This document shows positions 7,756 to 16,201 of a stretch of DNA of 64,000 bases, in pieces. The first letter of the stretch is position 1, and every line of letters begins with the position of its first letter. The notes under the pieces were generated by a model. The model worked only from the letters and a program-made list of their open reading frames with translations. It ran no database searches and was not told the origin of the DNA. This stretch comes from Sanguibacter sp. HDW7. Its GTDB lineage: Bacteria; Actinomycetota; Actinomycetes; Actinomycetales; Cellulomonadaceae. The translations under genes were made by a program, and so were the position numbers. The stretch is taken from positions 1,984,001-2,048,000 of the forward strand of contig NZ_CP049862.1 of NCBI RefSeq assembly GCF_011300875.1, in the 5' to 3' direction.

Positions 7756-9702
7756 TCACTGCCCCATCGACGCCTCGCGCAGCAGTCTGCGCTGCTGCTC
7801 GAGCCGCAGCAGCTCGGCGAAGACCTGCTGGTAGGCCTCGGGGTCGCGCTCGGCGTCGGTGCGCTGCAGCGCGGAGCGCTGGTCGGCGATGCGCCGGGTC
7901 ACCTGCATGTCGACGAGCGCGTGGACGACGCCGCGGACGTAGTCGCCGACAGCGCTCTCGCGGTCCTCGGGCAGCGGGGACACGGCGAGCTCGCCGACGA
8001 GCCCCGCGACGGGCCCGGCGGACTCCTCGACGACGGCTGCGACCCAGCGCGCGGGGTCGACGGCGCCGACGGAGCGGACTCCCCCGGCGGCGCGGATCGC
8101 CTCGTGGACGGCCCGCCAGGCGGGCACGGAGAAGGCGTCGGAGCCGAGCTCGTCGAACACGTCGGGAGTTGCTGCGGGGTGCTGGAGGACGGCCTCGAGC
8201 ACCTGTCGTTCGAGGCGCGCCACGGGGTCGCGCCGGTCGGGCACGGTGAACCCGCCTGACGCACCGGGGCCACCGGGGACGGGGTCGGCGACGACGGCGC
8301 CCGCCGGGACGTCGTCGGCGGCGTGCCGCGGCTGCCCCTGGGCGCGCTCGGCCGACAGGACGGCACGACGGACGACGTCGGCCTCCATGCCGAGCCATCC
8401 CGCGAGCTGGCGCGCGTACTCGGAGCGCAGCGCGCGGTCGCGGATGCCGGCGACGACGGGAGCCGACGCGCGCAGCGCGGCGATGCGGCCCTCGGCGTGC
8501 GCGAGGTCGTGCGCGCGCAGGGTCGAGCGGACGACGAACTCGAAGAGCGGCTCGCGGGCGTCGATGAGCGCCTGCACCGCCTCCGGACCGTGGGCGAGGC
8601 GCAAGTCGCACGGGTCCATGCCGTGCGGCTCGACGGCGACGAACGTCTGGGCGTAGAAGCGCTGGTCCTCGTTGAAGGCGCGCAGGGCTGCCTTCTGGCC
8701 GGCGGCGTCGCCGTCGAACGTGAAGATGATCTCCCCGCCGGTCGAGCCGCCGCCCGCGAGCTGGACGCCCGCGCTCGAGGACGTGTCACCAACGAGGCGT
8801 CGGACGACGCGCACGTGGTCGGAGCCGAAGGCCGTGCCGCACGTGGCGATCGCCTGTCCGACGCCCGAGAGGTGGGCCGCCATGACATCGGTGTAGCCCT
8901 CGACGACGACGACGCGCTTGGTGCGCGCGATCTCGCGCTTGGCGAGGTCGAGGCCGTAGAGGACCTGCGACTTCTTGTAGAGCGTGGTCTCGGGGGTGTT
9001 GAGGTACTTGGGGCCCTGGTCCTCCTCGAGGAGGCGGCGGGCGCCGAAGCCGATGACCTCGCCCGTGACGTCGCGAATCGGCCAGACGAGGCGCCCCCGG
9101 AACCTGTCGTAGACGCCGCGGTTGCCCTGTGAGACGAGACCGGCCGCGAGGAGCTCGGCCTCGGTGAAGCCGCGTCCGCGCAGGTGGGTGAGGAGCGAGC
9201 TCCACCCCTGCGGGGCGAAGCCCACGCCGAACTGTTCGGCGACGGTGCGGTCGAAGGACCGCTGCGCGAGAAACTCGCGGCCCGGGGCGGCGGCCGGCAT
9301 GAAGAGCTGCTCGGCGAAATACTGGGCGGCCGTCCGGTTGGCCTCGACGAGCCGCTGACGGCGCCCGGGCTCCTCGCCGCGGCGCGCCCCTCCACCCTCC
9401 TCGTAGCGGAGCGTGATGCCGACGCGTCCCGCGAGGTACTCGACGGCCTCGGTGAAACCGAGCCCGTCGACCTTCTGGACGAAGCTGATGACGTCGCCAC
9501 CCTCGCCGCAGCCGAAGCAGTGCCAGCGGCCGACCTGCGGGCGGACGTGGAACGACGGTGTGCGCTCGTCGTGGAAGGGGCACAGCCCCTTCTGCGAGCC
9601 GACGCCGGCGGGCTTGAGCGTGACGTAGGAGCCGACTATCTCTTCGATGCGTGCGCGCTCGCGAACGGCGTCGACGTCCTCCCGCTTGATCAACCCGGCC
9701 AC
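7756..9702 (-). CDS. dnaG: DNA primase
   Basis: This 648-residue primase synthesises RNA primers at the replication fork. The N-terminal CHC2 zinc finger is complete (Cys41, His44, Cys62, Cys65 in CPFHDERTPSFHV and WHCFGCGEGGD). The catalytic core contains TOPRIM motifs VVVVEGYTDVMAAH and FTFDGDAAGQKA. The C-terminal helicase-interaction domain spans roughly the last 150 residues. A Gly/Ser-rich insertion (about SSSAGVQLAGGGSTGG) lies between the two TOPRIM motifs. The GTG start has no clear Shine-Dalgarno, but an in-frame TAG lies four codons upstream and MAGLIKREDV is the usual family start. dgt, its usual upstream neighbour, is separated here by an HNH gene. Confidence 0.97.
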   Translation of the reverse strand: MAGLIKREDVDAVRERARIEEIVGSYVTLKPAGVGSQKGLCPFHDERTPSFHVRPQVGRWHCFGCGEGGDVISFVQKVDGLGFTEAVEYLAGRVGITLRYEEGGGARRGEEPGRRQRLVEANRTAAQYFAEQLFMPAAAPGREFLAQRSFDRTVAEQFGVGFAPQGWSSLLTHLRGRGFTEAELLAAGLVSQGNRGVYDRFRGRLVWPIRDVTGEVIGFGARRLLEEDQGPKYLNTPETTLYKKSQVLYGLDLAKREIARTKRVVVVEGYTDVMAAHLSGVGQAIATCGTAFGSDHVRVVRRLVGDTSSSAGVQLAGGGSTGGEIIFTFDGDAAGQKAALRAFNEDQRFYAQTFVAVEPHGMDPCDLRLAHGPEAVQALIDAREPLFEFVVRSTLRAHDLAHAEGRIAALRASAPVVAGIRDRALRSEYARQLAGWLGMEADVVRRAVLSAERAQGQPRHAADDVPAGAVVADPVPGGPGASGGFTVPDRRDPVARLERQVLEAVLQHPAATPDVFDELGSDAFSVPAWRAVHEAIRAAGGVRSVGAVDPARWVAAVVEESAGPVAGLVGELAVSPLPEDRESAVGDYVRGVVHALVDMQVTRRIADQRSALQRTDAERDPEAYQQVFAELLRLEQQRRLLREASMGQ

Positions 9703-9838
9703 GGGGCGAGTCTAGTTGCTCGGGCGCGAGGCCGGGGCTGGTCGTGGAGGGCACGCGGGAGCGGCTGCCCTGTGGACAGGCTGCGCCGTCGACAAGGTGC
9801 GATCGGGTTCTCCACAGATCTCTCGCTGCGGGTGCAGG

Positions 9839-9854
9839 TCGAACTTACGTTCGA
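9839..9854 (+). promoter_or_regulatory. Perfect LexA (SOS) box
   Basis: TCGAAC-TTAC-GTTCGA at 9839-9854 matches exactly the actinobacterial LexA consensus TCGAAC-N4-GTTCGA. It ends 12 bases before the ATG of the DUF222-HNH gene and overlaps its likely promoter (TACGGT at about 9856). It also lies in the gap shared with divergent dnaG. Confidence 0.85.
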
Positions 9855-9866
9855 TACGGTAGAGGT

Positions 9867-12587
9867 ATGAACCCTTGCAAGCGTGACGAAGGGGCGGAGC
9901 CAGGTGCTGCGGGCACCGCGGCCGCCTCGTGCGCTCACGCGCGTTCGGGCACAGCCGGAGACTCAGGTTCGGCGGACGCGTCCGGCCCGACGGTTGGAGC
10001 AGGACCGACTTCTCGGTCAAGCCCGGCCGTGAAGTCGGGCTCGGCTGACGGATCGGGCCCGCCTGACGGGTCGGCCCCGCCTGACGGGTCGGACCCGGCT
10101 GCCGTGTCGGACCCGGCTGCCGTGTCAGGCAGTGCTGAGGGGCGAGGCGCGGCTGAGGGGCGAGGCGCGGCTGAGGGGTCGGGTCCGAACGAGAAGTCGG
10201 GCTCGACGGACGGCTCAGGCTCGGCAGACGGGTCGGCACCTGGTGCAGGCTCGTCCGGCGAGTCAGACGCGGGCGGGGACGCGGGGGCTCCGCCGAGGCT
10301 CGGCGACGAGGCCGCGTTCAGTCGCTTCGTCGCGTCGATCGCGCCACCCCGCTTCACGTCGCGCACAGACTTCGCGGCGTGGCAGCGCAAGCTCGAGGAG
10401 ACGACCGCGTCGGTCGTCCGCGCGATCGAGGCGGCCGAGGACGCAATCCGCCAGGTCGAGGCGCAGAAGCTGCGCTCGTACGCACTGCTCGACGCGCTCT
10501 CGGCGGTCGCCGTGTCGACCGTGTGGGACGAGCGCGCGGGCGGCACGGTGGCCAAGGAACGTGCGAGCGACCTCATGGCGGTCCGCCGCTCGGGCGCAGC
10601 GGAGATCGCGACGCGCACCCGCACGACCGAGTCCCAGGTCGGCTCGGCCTGGGACCTGGCCCGGACGGTCGTGCGCGAGCACCCGACCGCGCTCGGGGCG
10701 CTCGCCTCGGGGACGATATCGGCCAGGCACGTCGGGGTTCTCGCCGACGAGGCAGCATCGGTGCCGCAGGAGCTGCGGGCCGAGTTCGGGGCCGTCCTCG
10801 CGCAGGAGGCCGCAGAACGCACTCCCCCGGAGCTGCGCGCCTGGGCGCGCAAGCACCGCGAGCTCGCGCACCCGGGTTCGCGCGAACGACGTCACCGCAA
10901 GGCGCGCGCGGGCCGGTACGTCACGCTCGAGCCGGGTCAGGACGGCATGTGCTGGCTCACGGCGCACCTGCCGACAGTTGTGGGCGCGGCAGTCTTCGAT
11001 CGGCTCACCGCCGCCGGGGTCGCGTCCCAGGGACCCGACGAGCCACGGACGCTCGCGCAGCTCCGGGCAGACGTCCTCGCCGACTACTGCCTCGCGACGG
11101 CGCCGCCGCTCGCACCCGAGGCACTCGTGGCTCCTGCGGAGGAGCCCCAATCGCTGTTCGGCCCCGATGTGAGGGACGCCGACGATCTCCGAACGGACAA
11201 CTACCCGGTCGAGGAGAGGTACCGGGATGCGTCCGCGCCCGAGACCGCCGAGCCCTGCACCACCGCACCACCACCCACAGGTCCTCCCACCACGACCTCC
11301 CCCGCTGCGCCTCTATCAACGATCGAGCCCGACACAGGCATCGTGGCCGACACCTGTACCGGGACTGGGACTGGCCCGGGTACCGGCACCGGGATCAACA
11401 CCGGGACTGGCACCGGCACCAAGACCGACAATGGCACCGGAACCAAGACCCGCACCAAGTCCAGCACCGACAACGGGACCAGGACCGGAACCGGACCCGC
11501 AGAGACCAGCGCCGAAGTAATCAGCACCGGAGGAACCGGCGCTGCCGTACCTGCGAGAAGCGACGGCAACGACAACGGCAACGCCGTGCCCACGGATCTT
11601 CGGACCAAGGTCCCGGCCGACGAGTCGGCACGCGCAGCCCTCGCGCGCTCTCCTCAGGAGCGTCGGCTCGTGGCGGCCGAGTACCACGCGACCGCTGACG
11701 ACGTCGCCAACGTCCGGTCGTCAGCGACCGACGTCGACGTCCATGGCATCCGCCCGACGGTCGCGGTGACGGTCCCGCACACCCTCCTGCTCGCAGCTGC
11801 GCGGGCCGCCGAGGATTCGCGGGTGGCGTCGGCTGCACCCGCAGCACGTGCAGCTCGCGACGTCACGCTCGCTCCCGCGACCGAGGCGGGTCGAACCGCG
11901 GACGCTGCCGCCGTTGCGCGTGGAACTACGACGTCGGACGCAGCAGGGGACGCGCCGGCTCACGAGGCCGAGCTAATGGGCACAGCTCCGCGCACCCTCG
12001 CCTCGGAGCTGGTCGGCCACGGCCCGATCGACGATGCCACGGCTCTCGCGCTCGTCGCGAACGCGTCATCGCTCCGCCGGGTCCTCACGGACCCCGTCAC
12101 GGGTGTCGCGCTCGACATGTCTCGGGACACCTATGCCGTCCCGGCGCCTCTGCGTACGTTCCTGCAGCTGCGGGACGAGACTTGCCAGTTCCCGGGCTGC
12201 CGACGACCTGCGCCGCGGTGCGACGTCGACCATGTCGACGACTGGGCGCACGGCGGCACGACGTCGGCCGACAACCTCGTTCACCTGTGTCGCGCGCACC
12301 ACCGCCTCAAGCACGGCGGGGACTGGCAGTGCACGGTGCTCGATCCCGAGGTCGCGGGCCTCCCGACGACCGAGGGCCAGCGTCTCCGACCTATGGTCGT
12401 CCTGTGGACCGACCCTCACGGAGGGACCCGCATGACGGGAACCGACCTGCGACCCGGCGGGCAGGTGCTCGGCTCGCTCACAGCGGACGGCTCCACACCG
12501 ACCAGTGGGACGGCGTGTGACAGCCCACCATCCAGCAGCGACACCTCGAGCCCGGAGCCGCAGGCCGCTCCCCCACCGCCGTTCTAG
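9867..12587 (+). CDS. DUF222/13E12-type protein with C-terminal HNH endonuclease domain
   Basis: This 906-residue protein has the DUF222 (13E12 repeat family) helical domain starting near FAAWQRKLEETTASVV. A classical HNH nuclease motif begins near residue 773 (CQFPGCRRP, DVDHVDDWAHGG, NLVHLCRAHHRLKHGG), with the cysteine pairs that bind structural zinc. Two low-complexity blocks are inserted: Gly/Ser/Asp/Pro-rich near residues 40-130, and a Thr/Gly-rich stretch near 490-560. Both are minisatellite DNA. ATG at 9867 fits the SOS box and a weak AGAGGT. Mycobacterial 13E12 proteins are known LexA targets; the biological role of the family is unsettled. It sits on the opposite strand between dgt and dnaG, which suggests insertion. 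Confidence 0.88.
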   Translation: MNPCKRDEGAEPGAAGTAAASCAHARSGTAGDSGSADASGPTVGAGPTSRSSPAVKSGSADGSGPPDGSAPPDGSDPAAVSDPAAVSGSAEGRGAAEGRGAAEGSGPNEKSGSTDGSGSADGSAPGAGSSGESDAGGDAGAPPRLGDEAAFSRFVASIAPPRFTSRTDFAAWQRKLEETTASVVRAIEAAEDAIRQVEAQKLRSYALLDALSAVAVSTVWDERAGGTVAKERASDLMAVRRSGAAEIATRTRTTESQVGSAWDLARTVVREHPTALGALASGTISARHVGVLADEAASVPQELRAEFGAVLAQEAAERTPPELRAWARKHRELAHPGSRERRHRKARAGRYVTLEPGQDGMCWLTAHLPTVVGAAVFDRLTAAGVASQGPDEPRTLAQLRADVLADYCLATAPPLAPEALVAPAEEPQSLFGPDVRDADDLRTDNYPVEERYRDASAPETAEPCTTAPPPTGPPTTTSPAAPLSTIEPDTGIVADTCTGTGTGPGTGTGINTGTGTGTKTDNGTGTKTRTKSSTDNGTRTGTGPAETSAEVISTGGTGAAVPARSDGNDNGNAVPTDLRTKVPADESARAALARSPQERRLVAAEYHATADDVANVRSSATDVDVHGIRPTVAVTVPHTLLLAAARAAEDSRVASAAPAARAARDVTLAPATEAGRTADAAAVARGTTTSDAAGDAPAHEAELMGTAPRTLASELVGHGPIDDATALALVANASSLRRVLTDPVTGVALDMSRDTYAVPAPLRTFLQLRDETCQFPGCRRPAPRCDVDHVDDWAHGGTTSADNLVHLCRAHHRLKHGGDWQCTVLDPEVAGLPTTEGQRLRPMVVLWTDPHGGTRMTGTDLRPGGQVLGSLTADGSTPTSGTACDSPPSSSDTSSPEPQAAPPPPF
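10057..10183. repeat. 18-bp minisatellite in the 5' part of the HNH gene
   Basis: About four imperfect 18-bp units (CCCGCCTGACGGGTCGG-type) run from about 10057 to 10129. Two identical 18-bp units (10141-10158 and 10159-10176, GGCGAGGCGCGGCTGAGG) follow. The period is a multiple of three, so copy number can change without a frameshift. Confidence 0.75.
11355..11510. repeat. Short-period ACCGG-type minisatellite inside the HNH gene
   Basis: Roughly 150 bases built from degenerate six-base units (variants of ACCGGG, ACTGGC, ACCAAG) encode a Thr-Gly/Thr-Lys-rich linker. Frame is preserved. Confidence 0.7.
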
Positions 12588-12603
12588 CCCGACAACACTC
12601 GAG

Positions 12604-12798
12604 TCGCTACCCCGGTCCGAGGCCCTCGAGCCAGAACCCCGGCCCAACGAGCGCCGCGTCGAAACATCGGCCCTACGAGCCCCGCGTCAGACCGCTGGCC
12701 CGACCTGCCTCAAGTCAGGCCCCCGGCCCAACGACCCTTGAATCAGAACGCTGGCCCAACGAGCCCCGCGTCAGAACACCGGCCCGACAAGCCTCGCG
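12604..12798 (-). repeat. Array of seven 28-bp units that repeat the 3' end of dgt including its stop
   Basis: Seven degenerate head-to-tail units lie between the convergent HNH and dgt genes. Unit 1 (12771-12798) is the coding end of dgt (reverse strand: the codons for RLVGPVF and the TGA). Units at 12743-12770, 12715-12742, 12687-12714, 12659-12686 and 12631-12658 are also exactly 28 bp, and a 27-bp copy lies at 12604-12630. Core GTTGGGCCNG is shared, and three of the downstream copies retain a TGA in the stop position. There are no spacers, so this is not CRISPR. Confidence 0.85.
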
Positions 12799-14033
12799 TG
12801 CCACTTCGCCGCAGAGACGTCGGTGAGCGACGCGACCTGGTCGATGACGACCCGCAGTCGCGCCGCGTCGTCATCGGCCTCGTGCCAGTCGGCAGCGAAC
12901 GACTGCTCGAGCGCGGTCGGCGCTCGGTCGACGAGCACCTCGACGAGCTGTCGCAGAACCTGCCGCTGAGCCATGTAGAGCGGTTCGGACTCACGCGGGG
13001 CCATGACGTAGGCGACGGCGACGCCCTTGAGGACCTGGATCTCGGCGGCGGTCGCGTCGGGCACGACAAGGCTCGCCGCGTACCTGGTGAGGGGCCCATC
13101 GCCGTAGCGCTCGCGGGTCGCGTCGTGCGCAGCGCCGCAGAACCGGCCGATGAGCTGGCTCGTCGAGTCCTTGAGCCGCGCGAGCGAGCGGCGCGAGCCG
13201 TCGAAGTCGCTCGGCCACAGTCCGTCGTGCGCGAGGCGCCCCATGGCCGCGTCGAGCTCGTCGGCCGCGAATCTGTCGCCGTACCAGGTGGTGACGGCGT
13301 CGATGACGCGTCCGCGCTCGGCGTCCTGCGTCATGAGCCCGAGGTCGAGCTTGCCGCCGACGATCGCGTCCTCGACGTCGTGCACGGAGTAGCTGATGTC
13401 GTCGGCGAGGTCCATGACCTGTGCCTCGATGCACTTGACGCCCTCGGGCGCTCCCTGCCGGAGCCAGTCGAACACGGGCTGGTCGTCCGGGTAGACTCCG
13501 AACTTGTGCGTGAGCCGCCCCTGCGGTCCCTCCCAGAGGCGCCACGGGTACTTGACGGACGCGTCGAGGCTCGCCCGCGTGAGGTTGAGCCCGACGGAAC
13601 GTCCGTCGGTGTCGAACGTCTTGGGCTCGAGCCGCGTGAGGAGCCGCAACGTCTGGGCGTTGCCCTCGAACCCGCCGATGCCTTTGGCGACCTCGGCCAG
13701 CTCACGCTCACCGTTGTGACCGAACGGCGGGTGCCCGAGGTCGTGCGCGAGGCACGCCGAGTCGACGACGTCGGGGTCGCACCCGAGCTGCTTCCCGAGC
13801 TCACGACCGACCTGCGCGACCTCGAGGGTGTGCGTGAGGCGCGTGCGAATGAAGTCGTCGCTCGACGGGCCGAGCACCTGTGTCTTCGCGCCGAGCCGCC
13901 GGAGCGCCGACGAGTGGACGAGACGCGCGCGGTCACGCTCGAACGGCGTACGTGCCTTCGACTTCGGAGGTTCGGCGGCGAGTCGTTCGACGTCGCGGAC
14001 GTCGTAGCCGGGGATCTCGGGGTCGATGGGCAC
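12771..14033 (-). CDS. dgt: Deoxyguanosinetriphosphate triphosphohydrolase-like protein
   Basis: This 420-residue HD-domain dNTPase removes triphosphate from deoxynucleoside triphosphates and so adjusts nucleotide pools. Metal ligands are visible: His68 in RLTHTLEV and His97-Asp98 in LAHDLGHPPFGH. A later conserved block is VMDLADDISYSVHDVEDA. The length matches the shorter Gram-positive/actinobacterial type. The start is GTG at 14033 with an in-frame stop just upstream. In other Actinobacteria dgt lies next to dnaG; here an HNH gene separates them and dgt's own 3' end has been tandemly copied. Confidence 0.93.
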   Translation of the reverse strand: MPIDPEIPGYDVRDVERLAAEPPKSKARTPFERDRARLVHSSALRRLGAKTQVLGPSSDDFIRTRLTHTLEVAQVGRELGKQLGCDPDVVDSACLAHDLGHPPFGHNGERELAEVAKGIGGFEGNAQTLRLLTRLEPKTFDTDGRSVGLNLTRASLDASVKYPWRLWEGPQGRLTHKFGVYPDDQPVFDWLRQGAPEGVKCIEAQVMDLADDISYSVHDVEDAIVGGKLDLGLMTQDAERGRVIDAVTTWYGDRFAADELDAAMGRLAHDGLWPSDFDGSRRSLARLKDSTSQLIGRFCGAAHDATRERYGDGPLTRYAASLVVPDATAAEIQVLKGVAVAYVMAPRESEPLYMAQRQVLRQLVEVLVDRAPTALEQSFAADWHEADDDAARLRVVIDQVASLTDVSAAKWHARLVGPVF

Positions 14034-14176
14034 GTGCCAACCCTAGTCGAGCAGCCCGGAACGGGCGTCGCCGCCACAACGCCCCGGTCGAGCACCGAGC
14101 CGCCGAGACCGGTCGACCCTTCCAGCCCGATGTCAACGCTGCACGATCCGAGCCGGGCACCTGGGCGACCCGCGTG

Positions 14177-16201
14177 TCAGCGCAACCGCCACACCCCGAG
14201 GTGGGGTCCCGTACCGGGCACGAGCAGACCGGTTTGCCCCGCAGCGTCATCGACGCCCGCAGCGCCGTCGCCCGCAGCGCCGACGCCGGCAACGCCGACG
14301 CCCCCAGCGCTGCCACCCCCAGCCTCGTCGCATGCAGCGCTATCGCCCGCAACGCCGACGCCCCCGGCGCTGACGCCTCCAGCGCCGTCGCCCCGCGCGA
14401 CGCAGAGGTCGACCGACCCGAACAGCGTCTCGGGCGTCCCGTCGAGCGGCAGCACCGCGCCCGTCCACGGCGCACGTGCCGCGACGACGAGCAGGGCCTC
14501 GTCGTGCGTCTCGCGTACGTACCCGAGCGCGTCGTCGGCGACGAGCACCCACCGCAGCGAGCCTTCGCGCAGCGCGCGGTGCTCGTGCCGCAGCGCGGCG
14601 AGGCGCCGGTAGACGTCGTGCGTGTGCTCGTCGCGGCGGGCGGGCGCGTGCCACGGCATGGGGACGCGCGCGTGCTCGCCGGTCGCCCCGGTGAGGCCGA
14701 GCTCGTCGCCCGCGAAGACGACGGGCACCCCGAGGTAGGTGAAGAGGATGCCGGCGGCGACCTCGTGGAGCTCGCGCGAGCCGACGAGGGTGCGGATCCG
14801 TGGCGTGTCGTGCGAGCCGAGCATGTTCCACTGCCGCACGAGAACGTCCCAGGGGACGCCGCCGTCGAAGTCGCGCATCTCAGCGACGACGTGGTGCCCG
14901 GAGCGTCGTGGCACGGGCACGCCGCGCATCTGCTGGAAGGAGACGTCGCCGCCCTCGGCGGACAGCCAGGTCCACAGGGGGTTCGTGAACGCCGTGTAGT
15001 TCATGTTGGCGTGCCACGTGTCGCCCGCGAGGTCTGCGCGCGCGTCGTGGAAATGCTCGGAGATGAGAGCGCCGTCCGGGTTGACCTGCTCGATGGTCGC
15101 GCGCACGGCGGCGGCGACGTCCTGGTTGAGGTCGAGCGTCCCGTACCTGCCGGTCATGTTGGCGACGTCGATGCGCCAGCCGTCGAGCGCGTACGGCTCC
15201 TGGAGCCAACGTCCGACGACGGACTCGGGCCCGTCGATCATGCGGGCACGCAGCTCGGGCGAGCGGAAGTCGAGCTTGGGCAGCCGGGCGTGCCCGATCC
15301 AGCCGACGTAGCCGGCCGAGGCGTCGGGCGCGTCGGGATCGCTCCACAGGTAGAAGTCGTGCTCGGGCGACGTCGGGTCCTGCTGGGCGGTCGTGAACCA
15401 CTCGTGGCTCGCCCCGGTGTGGTTGGTCGTGAGGTCGCCCATGAGGCGCATGCCGCGTCCGTGGAGGGCGCCGGAGAGTCGCGCGTACGCGTCGTCACCG
15501 CCGAGCAGCGGGTCGACGCGGTCGAACGTCGACGCGTCGTACCGGTGGCACGTCTGCCCCGGGAAGACGGGCGTGAGATAGACGGTCGTCACGCCGAGGT
15601 CGGCGACGTGGTCGAGGTGCTCGACGATGCCGTCGAGGTCTCCCCCGTAGAGCTGCAGCCCGGTCTCGCGTCCGACGGCGATCGGTTCCTCGTCCCACGC
15701 CGCAGGGATCGCCCAGTCGGGCGCCGGCCGGTCGTCGGCGGCGGCCGACCGCGCGAAGCGGTCGGGGAAGACCTGGTAGACGACCGCGTCCCGCAGCCAC
15801 GTCGGGCCGGCCGCGTGCGTCGAGATCCGGAAGTCGTGCGCGTCGGTGACGCCGCGGGCGTGCACGCCGTCGGCGGAGAGCCACGCGACGCCACCCGGGC
15901 GGACGAGCGCAAAGCGGTAGTGCGTGAGCGTGTGGTGGACGAGGACGTCGGCCTCGTACCAGACGTCGCGCACGTCCTCGTCGACGACGACGGCGCGCCG
16001 CATGCGCGGCTCGGCGTCCTGGACGGTGCGGAGCCACACCTCGGTGACCCCGGATGTGCGAGGGACCCGCACCCGGACGGGGACCGTGTCCCCGAGGTGG
16101 TGCGGGCCCTGCGCGGTGTAGAGCTCGGAGCCGTCGTGGTGAGGCAGGGCGCGCTCGGCGCGCCCTGCCTCGACGACGGGTCCGTGGGACCCGTGGCTCA
16201 T
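14177..16201 (-). CDS. GH13 maltodextrin hydrolase (neopullulanase/cyclomaltodextrinase type)
   Basis: This 674-residue enzyme should hydrolyse maltodextrins inside the cell. Residues 20-125 look like a CBM34-type N-terminal domain. The GH13 barrel follows with nucleophile Asp345 (DGWRIDVAN), acid/base Glu382 (ALISEHFHD) and Asp465 (LGSHDTPR). No signal peptide is present. Near the C-terminus about 50 residues of Gly/Ala/Val/Asp low complexity interrupt the beta domain; the DNA there (about 14230-14400) has near-copies spaced 60 bases apart. ATG 16201 overlaps the malG stop as ATGA, so this is the last gene of the mal transport operon. Exact specificity cannot be read by eye. Confidence 0.88.
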   Translation of the reverse strand: MSHGSHGPVVEAGRAERALPHHDGSELYTAQGPHHLGDTVPVRVRVPRTSGVTEVWLRTVQDAEPRMRRAVVVDEDVRDVWYEADVLVHHTLTHYRFALVRPGGVAWLSADGVHARGVTDAHDFRISTHAAGPTWLRDAVVYQVFPDRFARSAAADDRPAPDWAIPAAWDEEPIAVGRETGLQLYGGDLDGIVEHLDHVADLGVTTVYLTPVFPGQTCHRYDASTFDRVDPLLGGDDAYARLSGALHGRGMRLMGDLTTNHTGASHEWFTTAQQDPTSPEHDFYLWSDPDAPDASAGYVGWIGHARLPKLDFRSPELRARMIDGPESVVGRWLQEPYALDGWRIDVANMTGRYGTLDLNQDVAAAVRATIEQVNPDGALISEHFHDARADLAGDTWHANMNYTAFTNPLWTWLSAEGGDVSFQQMRGVPVPRRSGHHVVAEMRDFDGGVPWDVLVRQWNMLGSHDTPRIRTLVGSRELHEVAAGILFTYLGVPVVFAGDELGLTGATGEHARVPMPWHAPARRDEHTHDVYRRLAALRHEHRALREGSLRWVLVADDALGYVRETHDEALLVVAARAPWTGAVLPLDGTPETLFGSVDLCVARGDGAGGVSAGGVGVAGDSAACDEAGGGSAGGVGVAGVGAAGDGAAGVDDAAGQTGLLVPGTGPHLGVWRLR

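Noticed and set aside
9712-10239. Minus-strand ORF with Gln/Pro repeats opposite the HNH gene start
   Set aside because: Its repeat content comes from the 18-bp minisatellite read backwards, and it overlaps the dnaG start region. No ribosome-binding site.
12604-12798. Possible CRISPR array (28-bp repeats)
   Set aside because: Units are contiguous with no spacers, are degenerate, and begin inside the dgt coding end. No cas gene is nearby.
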